In this document: in pieces, positions 6,931-15,779 of the stretch
Layout of the letters: each line of letters opens with the position of its first letter
Position numbering within the stretch: position 1 is the first letter of the stretch
From: CAYLMM01 sp964384825
GTDB lineage: Bacteria > Krumholzibacteriota > Krumholzibacteriia > LZORAL124-64-63
NCBI GenBank assembly: GCA_964384825.1
Contig: CAYLMM010000015.1
Location: 1-48,495, forward strand
DNA: 48,495 nucleotides
Reading direction: 5' to 3'
Program-made: the position numbers and the translations under genes
The notes under the pieces: model-generated
What the model was told of the DNA's origin: nothing
What the model saw: only the letters and a program-made list of their open reading frames with translations
Databases searched by the model: none

Positions 6931-9132
6931 TCAGCGAGAGCGCTCCAGATCGCGGCGGGCGGCCTCGAACAGCTCGGCGGCGGCGGCGTGCGGGCCGGGA
7001 TGGACCACGCGCCCGACGAGGATCTCGAGATCCTCGTCGCCGGCGACTTCCCGCAGCAGAGCGGCAACCCGGCGTTCCAGACGCGAAACCGACTGCGTCT
7101 CCTCGGGAGCCACCAGGGCCAGGGTGCCGTCCGCCAGGGGAATCACGATATCGGAAGAACGCACCAGCTCGCGCAGCGGGTTGACCGCCCGCTGGGCGTG
7201 GACCGGAGTCCAGACCGACCCGGCGGGACGGAAGAGCGACAGCGAGAAAGAAACGTGATACCGCTCGCTGCGATCCATCTCCTGCTGGAGCAGCGTTGTC
7301 AGCGGCAGTTCCTCGGAAGCCGAGGCGGGCGCGTCGTCCGGCGCCGGAACCGGGGAATCCGTCACGGCTGTCCTGGGGGCGAGAACCGTCGTTTCTGCGG
7401 ATTTCCCGGCTGGGGCGATGGATTCCGCGCCCGCATCGAGTAGCGAGAGGAGATGTGCGGCGACATCCGCATCATCTTCGGTAAAACACGCGACATCAAG
7501 GAGATGGCGACGTTGCTTGCCGTGGAGGATCAATACGGGAGCCTCAGCCCCCGGGGACGGAACGGTCGCCAGGATCGTGTCGAGATCGCCTCCGGGCCGA
7601 CCGTCGGCGCTCAGATCGATGGCCGACCAGCCGCGGTCGCGGGCCCTTTCGACCAGGGCGGCCAGCATCCCGTCCTCGGCGTCGTCTCGGGTCAGGGGCG
7701 TCCCGGCGGGGAATTCCCCGGCCGCGTCCCGATCCAGCAAGAGGGACCGCCGGGCGCCCGTCAGGCGCTCGATCCCGGCCAGGATCTCGTTTCTGGTTTC
7801 ACCGGCGTCATCCCGCAGCCGGGTGCGGCGGATCAGCAGGCGGGCGACCCGTTCGCTCCGGGCGGCACGATCCCTGCGGCGAACCATTCGGCGCAGGTCG
7901 GCGACGCGTTCGGCCAGCATGGCGAGCATGGGCGCGCAGCCGCGGCGATAGGCGTCGGCGTCGCCCGGAAGGGCCGTTTCCAGGGTCAGAACGCCCTGCA
8001 TGGGCACTCCCCCGAGCGGGAACGCGAAGCCGGCCCCCGCTCCCTTCCGGCCATCGCCTAATTCGCTCATGAAGAAGGCGTGTCCGGTGGCCAGAACCCT
8101 TTCGGCCGATTCTTCGAATCGGACCGCCTGCGAGTCGAGTCCGGGGGCCGAGTCCGAGACGGTCGCCAGGCTGCCGTCGTCGCGCAACACGCCCAGAGTC
8201 GCCGCATCGGCGCGGCAGGAGGCGCGCAACGCCGCCGTCCATCCCCGGAGGATCTCCTCGATCCCGGCTTCCGGCCGCATCGAGGATCGCAGCCGCAGTT
8301 CGAGTTCGGCCAGGGCGGCGCCCCGGGGCGGATCGGGCAGCAGACGATGCAGGATGGAGGCGCATTTCCGGCCGAAGGCCTCCCAGGCCCGCAGATGGAT
8401 CGCGTCGGGCAAGGGATCGCCGGCGGCCAGTCCCAGCACGATGACCCCGGCGGCGAGCGGACCGCGCACGAGCGGTACCGCCAGCAGCGCCCCCTGCGGA
8501 TCATCGGCCTTCTGACGGCCGGAGAACGACAACTCCGCATGACGGGAGGCGAAGGCCCTGCCGGCCGGACCGTCAACCGCATCAGCCTCGGGAGGCAGGC
8601 CGGCGACGTCGCCCGTCGCCGCGGCCGACTTCAGACGCCGGCGCGACGAGTCGGGCAGCATCATGCGGCCGCCTCCGGCCGCAGCCTGGGCCACGGCCAG
8701 TTCGAGTAGGCGCATGAGCATCGCGGCGGGCTCCAGGCCCTCGGCGAGTTCGATCAACGCGGCCGCGGAATCGGGGAATTCGGAAAGGATGCGGTCGCGA
8801 TCCGCGGTCGCGGACCCGCCGACCGATCCGTCGCGATCGAGATGATGCAGCAGCTCGTTCGCGGGAACGACCGTCCATTCCCTTCCGGCTGCGAGCCGCG
8901 AGGCCTCGGCGACGACCTGGGGATCCGCGGCCGGCACGATCAAGGCCGAGGCGGGGCAGCGAACTGCCGCGGCATCGGCGACGACGTCGAAGCCGAGCAC
9001 CTGCGCCAGGGCATCGACCCCGGAGCCGGCGCGCGGAGCGACCAGAACGCAGCGCGCCGCATCCCCCCGACCGGACAGACCGGTCAGCAGGGGGATCTCG
9101 CCCTCACCTGGTCGCAACAGGATCACATGCAT
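6931..9132 (-). CDS. Multi-GAF protein with a degenerate C-terminal GGDEF-like domain
   Basis: A 733-residue cytoplasmic protein without a signal peptide or membrane segment. Residues 1-100 form an alpha/beta, Rossmann-like region I cannot assign. Three segments look like GAF sensor domains (about 125-265, 280-415 and 425-570), although this rests on pattern only. After a Pro/Ala-rich linker, residues 607-733 resemble a GGDEF fold: an LRELVRSSD helix-strand, then PLADGTLALVAPEE and an ERRVAALL helix. At the catalytic GG(D/E)EF position stands ADGTL, so cyclase activity is very unlikely, but RSSD (658-661), five residues before it, matches the c-di-GMP inhibitory-site pattern RxxD. A role as nucleotide-binding receptor or structural sensor is inference. 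It lies between mutS and mutL. The ATG at 9132 is the likely start, with a GTG just before it. Confidence 0.7.
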   Translation of the reverse strand: MHVILLRPGEGEIPLLTGLSGRGDAARCVLVAPRAGSGVDALAQVLGFDVVADAAAVRCPASALIVPAADPQVVAEASRLAAGREWTVVPANELLHHLDRDGSVGGSATADRDRILSEFPDSAAALIELAEGLEPAAMLMRLLELAVAQAAAGGGRMMLPDSSRRRLKSAAATGDVAGLPPEADAVDGPAGRAFASRHAELSFSGRQKADDPQGALLAVPLVRGPLAAGVIVLGLAAGDPLPDAIHLRAWEAFGRKCASILHRLLPDPPRGAALAELELRLRSSMRPEAGIEEILRGWTAALRASCRADAATLGVLRDDGSLATVSDSAPGLDSQAVRFEESAERVLATGHAFFMSELGDGRKGAGAGFAFPLGGVPMQGVLTLETALPGDADAYRRGCAPMLAMLAERVADLRRMVRRRDRAARSERVARLLIRRTRLRDDAGETRNEILAGIERLTGARRSLLLDRDAAGEFPAGTPLTRDDAEDGMLAALVERARDRGWSAIDLSADGRPGGDLDTILATVPSPGAEAPVLILHGKQRRHLLDVACFTEDDADVAAHLLSLLDAGAESIAPAGKSAETTVLAPRTAVTDSPVPAPDDAPASASEELPLTTLLQQEMDRSERYHVSFSLSLFRPAGSVWTPVHAQRAVNPLRELVRSSDIVIPLADGTLALVAPEETQSVSRLERRVAALLREVAGDEDLEILVGRVVHPGPHAAAAELFEAARRDLERSR

Positions 9133-9177
9133 CACGGCGGACCGCTTTCTCGACGCTCCGGTTCTTCCGACATCTCC

Positions 9178-9186
9178 ATCATACCA
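9178..9186 (-). promoter_or_regulatory. Candidate extended -10 promoter of the GAF-protein gene
   Basis: The minus strand reads TGG directly followed by TATGAT, the form of an extended -10 element, about 45 bases before the start codon. No good -35 box lies 17 bases upstream. The element overlaps one arm of the 9179-9227 inverted repeat. Confidence 0.45.
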
Positions 9187-9227
9187 TCGGCTGCCGGGGC
9201 GCGCCCTTGACCGATTCGATGGTATGA
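9179..9227. repeat. 11-bp perfect inverted repeat in the mutS/GAF-gene gap
   Basis: TCATACCATCG (9179-9189) and CGATGGTATGA (9217-9227) are exact reverse complements, separated by 27 bases that contain the palindrome GGGCGCGCCC. It sits between the mutS stop (9240) and the GAF-gene start (9132). No run of T follows on the minus strand, so it is not a classic terminator. An operator or an mRNA stem-loop are the alternatives. Confidence 0.7.
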
Positions 9228-9239
9228 CGGACGGGGAAA

Positions 9240-11897
9240 TCAGTCGCGGTCGAGCTGGCGGCGGATGCGCACCAGCCACATGAAGGCGTCGACGGGGCTG
9301 ATGCGGTCGAGGTCGAGTTCGCGCAAGGCGGCCAGGGCGTCGCGCTCGTCGTCGGTGAACAGCGAAAGCTGCGCCGAAGCGCCGGCCTCGTCGGCGGCCA
9401 GCGAGAAGCCAGCAGGCGTCCGGGATCGGCTCTCTCGCGCGCGTTCGTCGTCGGACACCAGGGAATCCAGCAGGACCGCGGCCCGCTCGAGCACGGGCTC
9501 GGGAATCCCGGCCAGCCGCGCGACGTGGATGCCGTAGCTCTTGTCGCTGCGCCCGGGCTGGATGGTGTGCATGAAGATGATCCTGCCCTCCCACTCCTTG
9601 ATCCCGAGCCGGATGTTCGCCAGCCGCGGCAACTGCTCGGCGAGGTTGGTCAGCTCATGGTAGTGGGTGGCGAAGATCGTCCGCGGGCGCGGCCCTTCAT
9701 CGGCGTGCAGGAATTCGGTGATCGCCCAGGCCAGCGAGAGGCCGTCGTAGGTCGAGGTCCCGCGGCCGATCTCGTCGAGGATCACCAGACTGCGGCGGGT
9801 CATCTGATGCAGGATGCGCGCGGTCTCGCTCATCTCGGCGAAGAAGGTCGACATTCCGCGGGCCACGTTGTCGCTGGCACCGACGCGGGTGAAGATCCGG
9901 TCGGCGATGCCGATGCGGGCCGACTCGGCGGGCACGAAGCCGCCGGCCTGCGCCATCAGGGTGATCAGGGCTGCCTGTCGCAGGTAGGTCGACTTGCCGC
10001 CCATGTTCGGGCCGGTCAGCAGCAGGATCTGCCGCCGCTCGCAGTCGAGCCGGATCTCGTTGGGAATGAAATCCGAATCCAGCAGGCACTCCACCACCGG
10101 ATGGCGGCCGCCGACGATGTCCAGGGCCAGCGAATCGTCGCATTCGGGCCGGCAGTAGTTCCGCTGCTCGGCCAGTTCGGCGAAGGCGAAGGCCAGATCG
10201 ATCGCGGCCACCCGCGCGGCGGCTTCGCGGATCTCGGGCAGGGCCCCGGCGACGCGCGCCTGAAGTTCGGCGTAGAGGGAGGCCTCCAGTTCCGCGCCGC
10301 GCTCCTCGGCATCGAGTATGCGGATCTCGGCCTCCTTCAGCTCGTCGGTATGGAACCGGGCCGCATTGACCAGGGTCTGCTTCTGGACGTATTCGGCCGG
10401 CACCTTGTCCAGATGCTTGTTGGTGACCTCGAAAAAGTATCCGAAGACCTTGTTGAACCCGATCTTCAGGCTGCCGATGCCCGTTCGTTCGCGTTCGGCG
10501 TTCTGCAGCGACGCCAGATAGCCGCGGGTGTCGCGCGCGATGAGCCGGCAATCGTCCAGCTCCTTGTCGACGCCGTCGCGGATCACGCCTCCTGCGCGGG
10601 CCTGGGCCGGTGGATTCTCCGCCAACCGGTCCAGCAATCCCGCGGCCAGGGGCCCGAGATCGGGAATCGCTTCGGCCCAGGCGGCGGCGGGATGCTCTTC
10701 GCGTCCGGCCGCGGCGACCAGGGCCGCCACCTCCCCGACCGCGCGCAGCGACGAAGCCAGGCGTCGGGCCTGGGCCGGTCCCAGCCGCCCGCTCGAAGCC
10801 CGCGCCGACCAGCGTTCCAGATCGCCGATGCGGCCCAGAGCCCCGCGCACGGTCTGCCGCCAGGGACGATCGCGCACCGCGCCTTCGACGGCCCGATGCC
10901 ACCGTCCCAGACGTTCGAGATCGGTCAGGGGTTCGGCCAGACGCCTTTCCAGCAGCCGTCGTCCGGCCGGAGTCACCGTGGCGTCGATATGATGGACCAG
11001 GGTGCCCTCGCCCCTCTCGCCGCGGAAGGTGCGGAAGACCTCCAGGTTGCGCAGGGTCTCCTCGTCGAGCAGCAGACGGTCGCCGCGGTCGGTGAAAGCG
11101 AGCGACGTCACCTGGCCGGGCCGCGCCAGGTTCAACGAACAGAGGTAACGCAGCACCGCTCCGGCCGCCCCGACGGCCAGCTCGCGGTCGGTCTGCGGTC
11201 CGAGACCGAAGGGATCGAGGGTTCGCGTCCCGAAGTGTTCGCAGAGGGTGTTCTCGGCAAAGGACGGATGGAACCAGTTGGCGCCGATCCTATTGAGCAC
11301 GACCTCGGGCAGAACCGCGCGCCAGCGGGCGATCCGTTCGTCGGGCAGGGTCTCGGCCACGACCACCTCGCGCACCGGGTGGCGTTCGCAGAGCGAGGCG
11401 AGAGTGACCTCCTCCTGCCCGCAGCGGAACTCGCCGGTCGAGGCGTCGAGCAGGGCCCAGCCGTTCTCCGGTCCCGCCCCCGGCAGATAGGCCAGGCAAT
11501 AATGGCCGGCCGCTCCGGCGACGAGCTCGGGGGCGGTGGCCGTGCCCGGGCTGATCACCTGGGTCACCTCGCGCTTGACCAGCCCCTTGGCCTGGGCCGG
11601 ATCCTCGACCTGATCGCAGATCGCGACCGTCAGGCCGGCCTCGAGCAGACGGTGCAGGTAGGTGTCCAGGGCATGATGCGGCACGCCGGCCAGGGGCACC
11701 GGATGCTCGCTCTTGCGGTCGCGGGAAGTCAGCGTGACGTTGGCGACCCGGGCCAGGACCTCGGCGTCGTCGAAGAAGGTCTCGTAGAAATCGCCCATCC
11801 GGAACAGCAGCAAAGCCTCCGGATGCTGACGTTTGATCTCCAGATACTGCGCCAGCATGGGCGTCAGCTTCGGGCCGCCGGTCCCCTTGGCGCTCAT
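9240..11897 (-). CDS. mutS: DNA mismatch repair protein MutS
   Basis: Recognises base mismatches and small loops and recruits MutL. The mismatch-wedge motif appears as GDFYETF (Phe-x-Glu) near residue 35. The ATPase domain has the Walker A TGPNMGGKST and the signature and Walker B region LVILDEIGRGTSTYDG, and a helix-turn-helix-type C-terminus follows. The 885 residues are a normal MutS1 length. Its ATG overlaps the stop of the SPOR-protein gene as ATGA. It belongs to a miaB...mutS...mutL-miaA neighbourhood. Confidence 0.98.
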   Translation of the reverse strand: MSAKGTGGPKLTPMLAQYLEIKRQHPEALLLFRMGDFYETFFDDAEVLARVANVTLTSRDRKSEHPVPLAGVPHHALDTYLHRLLEAGLTVAICDQVEDPAQAKGLVKREVTQVISPGTATAPELVAGAAGHYCLAYLPGAGPENGWALLDASTGEFRCGQEEVTLASLCERHPVREVVVAETLPDERIARWRAVLPEVVLNRIGANWFHPSFAENTLCEHFGTRTLDPFGLGPQTDRELAVGAAGAVLRYLCSLNLARPGQVTSLAFTDRGDRLLLDEETLRNLEVFRTFRGERGEGTLVHHIDATVTPAGRRLLERRLAEPLTDLERLGRWHRAVEGAVRDRPWRQTVRGALGRIGDLERWSARASSGRLGPAQARRLASSLRAVGEVAALVAAAGREEHPAAAWAEAIPDLGPLAAGLLDRLAENPPAQARAGGVIRDGVDKELDDCRLIARDTRGYLASLQNAERERTGIGSLKIGFNKVFGYFFEVTNKHLDKVPAEYVQKQTLVNAARFHTDELKEAEIRILDAEERGAELEASLYAELQARVAGALPEIREAAARVAAIDLAFAFAELAEQRNYCRPECDDSLALDIVGGRHPVVECLLDSDFIPNEIRLDCERRQILLLTGPNMGGKSTYLRQAALITLMAQAGGFVPAESARIGIADRIFTRVGASDNVARGMSTFFAEMSETARILHQMTRRSLVILDEIGRGTSTYDGLSLAWAITEFLHADEGPRPRTIFATHYHELTNLAEQLPRLANIRLGIKEWEGRIIFMHTIQPGRSDKSYGIHVARLAGIPEPVLERAAVLLDSLVSDDERARESRSRTPAGFSLAADEAGASAQLSLFTDDERDALAALRELDLDRISPVDAFMWLVRIRRQLDRD

Positions 11898-12934
11898 GGA
11901 TTCTCAGCCGCCTCGATGACCATCACCCGCAATCCGTGATCGCGTTGCAGCCTGTCGGCCTCGCGGCGGGCCTCGGCCCGGGTCACGAAGCTGCCGGCCC
12001 GCACCTTGTAGAGCATCTCGCCCTGCTGGTCGCGGACCGCCACGATCCGCAATCCGGGCAGCGTATCGCTCCACTCGGCGAGATAGGCCATGGCGCGGCT
12101 GCGGTCGGAGAAGGCGGCCAGCTGCAGGGCCATCCGCCGGTCATGCCCGGCCGGAGCGGGAGAAACCACGACCGCCGAATCGGCCGTCGCGGCCGAATCG
12201 TCGGCCTCTCGCTTCATCAGCTCCTCGATACGGGCGTATTCGAGCGACTGGGGATGATGCTCGGCGAGATCCCGGCGGATGTCCGCGGCGCGCTCGGGGT
12301 CGACGACGCGGTCCATCTCCCAGGCGGCCGCCAGCAGCGCGGGACTTGTGATCGGCTCGGCGGCCTGGCGCGCGGCCCGGTAATAGCGTTCTGCCAGGGC
12401 GCGATCCCCCTCCTCCTGGGCCAGCCGGCCGAGGAAGGTCCGCGCCCAGGCGTATTCGGGATCATCGGGACGAACCGAGGCGAAGGCCTCGCGGCTGCGG
12501 TCCAGACGCCCCTTGGCGCGTTCGGCCATGCCGCAGACCAGCCACGCGCCGCCGTCGCGACGTTCATCGGCGACGCCGGCCAGGGCGGCCAGGGCGGCGT
12601 CGGGCTCGATGCGGCCGAGCGCGATCCAGGCCTCGGCGATCATCAGGCGATCGGCCAGGGCAGGCGGGCAATCATCGCGCGCCCGGGCAGCGGCCAGAGC
12701 CGCGACGGCCTCGTCGGGCTCACGGGTCAAACGGAAACGCCAGTACAGGGAAGACAGGCTCTCGCCCCCGATCGCGGTCAGCGAATCGGCCGCGGCCGCG
12801 GCCGCATCGTAGCGGGCGGCGTGGAAGTCGGCCGCGACCTCGCTCCAATCGGCGGCGGAGCCGGGCGCCGCGACGACGACCGCCGACAGAAGGATCGCGA
12901 AAAGGATACTCGACAGGCTGGACAGACCGCGCAA
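11894..12934 (-). CDS. Exported protein with helical (TPR-like) region and C-terminal SPOR domain
   Basis: The 346-residue protein starts with a signal peptide (hydrophobic stretch about residues 8-25, ending in APGSAA). An Ala-rich, all-helical middle part resembles TPR repeats. From about residue 268 a SPOR-type domain follows (ALQLAAFSDRSRAMAYLAEW... and YKVRAGSFVTRAEARREADRL). SPOR domains bind peptidoglycan stripped of peptides, typically at division sites, so an envelope or division role is likely. The exact function is not known. The start is a TTG with GGAGG 5 bases upstream. It is coupled to mutS by ATGA and follows lapB by 13 bases. Confidence 0.85.
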   Translation of the reverse strand: MRGLSSLSSILFAILLSAVVVAAPGSAADWSEVAADFHAARYDAAAAAADSLTAIGGESLSSLYWRFRLTREPDEAVAALAAARARDDCPPALADRLMIAEAWIALGRIEPDAALAALAGVADERRDGGAWLVCGMAERAKGRLDRSREAFASVRPDDPEYAWARTFLGRLAQEEGDRALAERYYRAARQAAEPITSPALLAAAWEMDRVVDPERAADIRRDLAEHHPQSLEYARIEELMKREADDSAATADSAVVVSPAPAGHDRRMALQLAAFSDRSRAMAYLAEWSDTLPGLRIVAVRDQQGEMLYKVRAGSFVTRAEARREADRLQRDHGLRVMVIEAAENP

Positions 12935-12947
12935 GGGAGCCTCCAGA

Positions 12948-14111
12948 TCAGCAGGATTCGGGAACCGGCTTCAGAGAGCCGAAGCTCCGGCATCGGGGAC
13001 AGAACCAACGGGGACGTTCGAATCCGCAGCCGCATTCGCCGCAGCGCCATCCGGTCTCGCGAACCGGCAGGCTCAGACCGCGCCAGACGCGGGTGAAATC
13101 GCTGTCCGGCAGATCGTTGACCAGGATCCGCAGCAGGGGCGCGACGGCGTCGGGCGTCAGCCCCTTGTCGCCGACCCGGCTTTCGAGCAGCCGCACGGCC
13201 CGCTCGCGGTCGCCGATCTTCTCGTAGAGCAGGGCCAGGGTGATCGACAGCGAAACCGGCGCCTCGCCCTGGGCGCAGGCCGCTTCCAGGATCGGGATGG
13301 TGCGTTCGAAATGTCCGCTTTCCAGCAGGCAGGATTCGAGGGGCGCCAGCATCAGCGCCGCCGCGTCGGGCCGCTGCAGCAATCCCTCGGTCAACAGGGA
13401 GACGGCGGCCTGGAGATCGTCCGAGACACGGGCCGCCTCCGCGGCCGCGTGGATCCGTCGATGGGCGTTGGCGCCCTTCTCGTCGACCCCCCTGAGCAGG
13501 CGCCGGGCCCGGCCGGCGTCGTTTCCGGCCGAGGCGGACAGCGACCGGTCGAGTTGGAAAAGCTCCCAGCGGTCCCGCCATACCGGACGCGCCTCGGGAT
13601 CGGACTTGCGCGAGGCGTCCTTCAGCACGCGCGCAGCCGCGTCGGCATCGCCCGAACCGAGTCGCTGCCGGAACCGCGCCAGCCAGTACCGCTCGCCGCC
13701 CGGTTCGCGGCGCTGCAGGGCGTCGAGGATTTCCCCGGCCTCGTCCCAGAGCTTCAGGTCGTTCAGATCCTCGGCCAGGGCCAGCACGATCGAAACCCGT
13801 TTTTCGGCCGAGATGTCCGAGCGCACCGTCAGCCCGCGATGCAAGGCTGCCGCCCGGCGGGGATCTCCCTTCAGGCGCAGCAGGTTGCCGAGCTGGAGAT
13901 AGGGTTCGACGGCGGTCTTGTCGCGATCGATGGCTTCGCGCATCGCGGCCGCGGCTCCATCAAGGTCGCCGGCCAGCCAGAGCTCCAGGCCGTGGGTGTA
14001 GCTGTCCTCGCGCAAGGCCCGGCGGCCACGGCGGCGGCCGATCAGCCACAGCGCCAGCGCCGAGCCGGCCAGCACGCCGACGATCAGGGCGTAGGTGAGC
14101 CACTGGTCCAT
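12948..14111 (-). CDS. lapB: LapB (YciM)-like TPR protein with rubredoxin-type metal-binding C-terminus
   Basis: The 387-residue protein has an N-terminal membrane anchor (about residues 7-24), then a series of TPR-like helix pairs, and ends in a small zinc-ribbon/rubredoxin-like knuckle with CGEC (357-360) and CPRC (371-374). This is the architecture of E. coli LapB, which controls lipopolysaccharide synthesis by steering FtsH proteolysis of LpxC. The gene upstream encodes a LapA-like protein, the known partner. The combination of architecture and neighbour supports the assignment, and the target in this organism is inferred. The start ATG follows the lapA stop by one base. Confidence 0.82.
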   Translation of the reverse strand: MDQWLTYALIVGVLAGSALALWLIGRRRGRRALREDSYTHGLELWLAGDLDGAAAAMREAIDRDKTAVEPYLQLGNLLRLKGDPRRAAALHRGLTVRSDISAEKRVSIVLALAEDLNDLKLWDEAGEILDALQRREPGGERYWLARFRQRLGSGDADAAARVLKDASRKSDPEARPVWRDRWELFQLDRSLSASAGNDAGRARRLLRGVDEKGANAHRRIHAAAEAARVSDDLQAAVSLLTEGLLQRPDAAALMLAPLESCLLESGHFERTIPILEAACAQGEAPVSLSITLALLYEKIGDRERAVRLLESRVGDKGLTPDAVAPLLRILVNDLPDSDFTRVWRGLSLPVRETGWRCGECGCGFERPRWFCPRCRSFGSLKPVPESC

Positions 14112-14112
14112 G

Positions 14113-14439
14113 CTAGTCCTCCTGCTCGTCGCCGTCGTTCAGATCGGACAACGGCAGGGTGCGCAACTCGCCGATCTCACGGTCGCGGTCGCGCAGGTCC
14201 TTCCCCAGCCGCCGCATCTGGACCCGGAGCTGGAACTCGCGGATCGAGGCGGCGATCAGGGCGGAGACCAGCCCCAGCAGGAAGGCGAGGATCAGCACGT
14301 AATAGAGGGGAATGTCCAGGAACTCGCGCCGGAAGAATCGGATGTCGACCGTCTGTCCGCTGTTCTGCGTGAAGAAGATCGCCAGCACGATCAGCACCAG
14401 CAACGAAAGGATGCCCTTGAAGATCCACACGGCTCTCAC
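14113..14439 (-). CDS. lapA: LapA-domain (DUF1049) membrane protein
   Basis: The 108-residue protein has two membrane helices (about residues 7-24 and 43-65). The family-type segment FFTQNSGQTVDIRFF lies between them, and a charged coiled-coil tail and a very acidic end follow. LapA proteins assist LapB in lipopolysaccharide assembly. The start is a GTG that overlaps the miaB stop as GTGA. The tandem lapA-lapB arrangement matches that in Proteobacteria. Confidence 0.82.
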   Translation of the reverse strand: MRAVWIFKGILSLLVLIVLAIFFTQNSGQTVDIRFFRREFLDIPLYYVLILAFLLGLVSALIAASIREFQLRVQMRRLGKDLRDRDREIGELRTLPLSDLNDGDEQED

Positions 14440-15779
14440 CTCGCCTCGTCCAGGGGCGCGCCCCGGAATGTCGTGGACTCGAAATCCTCGATCTCGACCG
14501 TGAGGCGGTCGCCCGGCTCATAGGCGCCGCCTTCGATCAGGACCTTGCGGTTGTTCATCGCCCGAGCGCTCCAGGCCGACCGCGGCCGTCGGGCGCGTCC
14601 CTCGATCACCACCGGCCAGCGGCGCCCCTTCTGGGCGGCGGCCGTCTTCTCCCAGACATTCTTCTGCAGATCCATCAGTTCCGCCAGACGTTCCTTCTTG
14701 ACGGCCTCGGGCACGTCGTCGGGAAGCTTGGCGGCCGGCGTGCCGGGACGCGGCGAATACTTGAAATTGAAGGTCTGATCGTACTCGACGGCGCGGACAA
14801 GCTCAAGCGTCCGCCGAAAATCCTCGTCGGTCTCGCCGGGGAAGCCCACGATGAAGTCGCCGGAGAAGGTGACGTCCGCGATGTGGCGGCGGGAAAGCTC
14901 GACCATCCGCAGATAATCCGCCGCGGTGTAGAGGCGCTTCATGCGCTTCAGCACGCGATCGGATCCGCTCTGGGCCGGCACGTGCAGCCAGGGACAGACC
15001 TTGTCCAGCTCGCCGATGGCCCGGATCAGGTCCTCCCCCATGTCTCGCGGGTGGCCGGTCAGGAAACGGATCCTCTCGAGCCCCGGCACGCCGTGCACGG
15101 CCCGCAGCAATCCGGCGAAATCCGCCTCGTCGGTGCGGTAGGCGCTGACGTTCTGGCCCAGCAGGGTGACCTCGCGCCCGCCCGCGGCGACCACCGCTTC
15201 GATCTCGGTCACGATGGCGGCCAGGGGCTTGGCGCTCTGCGGTCCGCGGGTCTCGGGCACGATGCAGTAGGTGCAGCGGTAGTCGCAGCCCTTGTCGATG
15301 GTCACCAGATGGGAGTTGCGGGCCGGATAGGCCTCCGGCGGCGCCACGTAGAAGGCGTCGGCGCGGTGGCCGGTGGCGGAGCGTTCCGATCGCGGCGGAG
15401 CGGCCGGCAGCTCGGCGAGGATCCGCGGCAGGCGGTCGTAGCTGTCGACACCCACCACCAGGTCGGCATGGTTGACGCCGCCGAGCAGCTTGACACCGAG
15501 GCGTTCGGCCATGCAGCCCACGACGCCGATCCACCGCGGCAGTCCGATCTCGCGCCGCATCTTGCGCAGCTCGCCGATCCGGCTGATGACCTTGTGCTCG
15601 GCGTGCTCGCGCACCGAGCAGGTGTTCAGCAGCACCAGATCGGCGTCGGCGGCGGCCTCGACCCGGCGATAGCCTTCGGCCGACAGGATCCCGCCGATCG
15701 CGGCGGAATCGTAGACGTTCATCTGGCAGCCGTATGTCTCGATGTAGACCCGGCGCGGGTCCGCGGAGCCGACGCTCAT
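14436..15779 (-). CDS. miaB: tRNA-2-methylthio-N6-dimethylallyladenosine synthase MiaB
   Basis: Radical-SAM methylthiotransferase that converts i6A37 (made by MiaA) to ms2i6A37 in tRNA. The N-terminal domain holds three iron-sulfur ligands, Cys18 (YGCQMN), Cys54 and Cys89. The radical-SAM core has CDYRCTYC with Cys165, 169 and 172, followed by the family's VPxTRGxxxS segment. A TRAM domain ends the 447-residue protein. The start ATG at 15779 overlaps the mtaB stop as ATGA. The YGCQMN form separates MiaB from its paralog MtaB, encoded just upstream. Confidence 0.96.
   Translation of the reverse strand: MSVGSADPRRVYIETYGCQMNVYDSAAIGGILSAEGYRRVEAAADADLVLLNTCSVREHAEHKVISRIGELRKMRREIGLPRWIGVVGCMAERLGVKLLGGVNHADLVVGVDSYDRLPRILAELPAAPPRSERSATGHRADAFYVAPPEAYPARNSHLVTIDKGCDYRCTYCIVPETRGPQSAKPLAAIVTEIEAVVAAGGREVTLLGQNVSAYRTDEADFAGLLRAVHGVPGLERIRFLTGHPRDMGEDLIRAIGELDKVCPWLHVPAQSGSDRVLKRMKRLYTAADYLRMVELSRRHIADVTFSGDFIVGFPGETDEDFRRTLELVRAVEYDQTFNFKYSPRPGTPAAKLPDDVPEAVKKERLAELMDLQKNVWEKTAAAQKGRRWPVVIEGRARRPRSAWSARAMNNRKVLIEGGAYEPGDRLTVEIEDFESTTFRGAPLDEAR

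Noticed and set aside
9133..9594. N-terminal extension of the GAF protein
   Set aside because: It reads antisense-like sequence through the end of mutS and the inverted repeat; the ATG at 9132 is the natural start.
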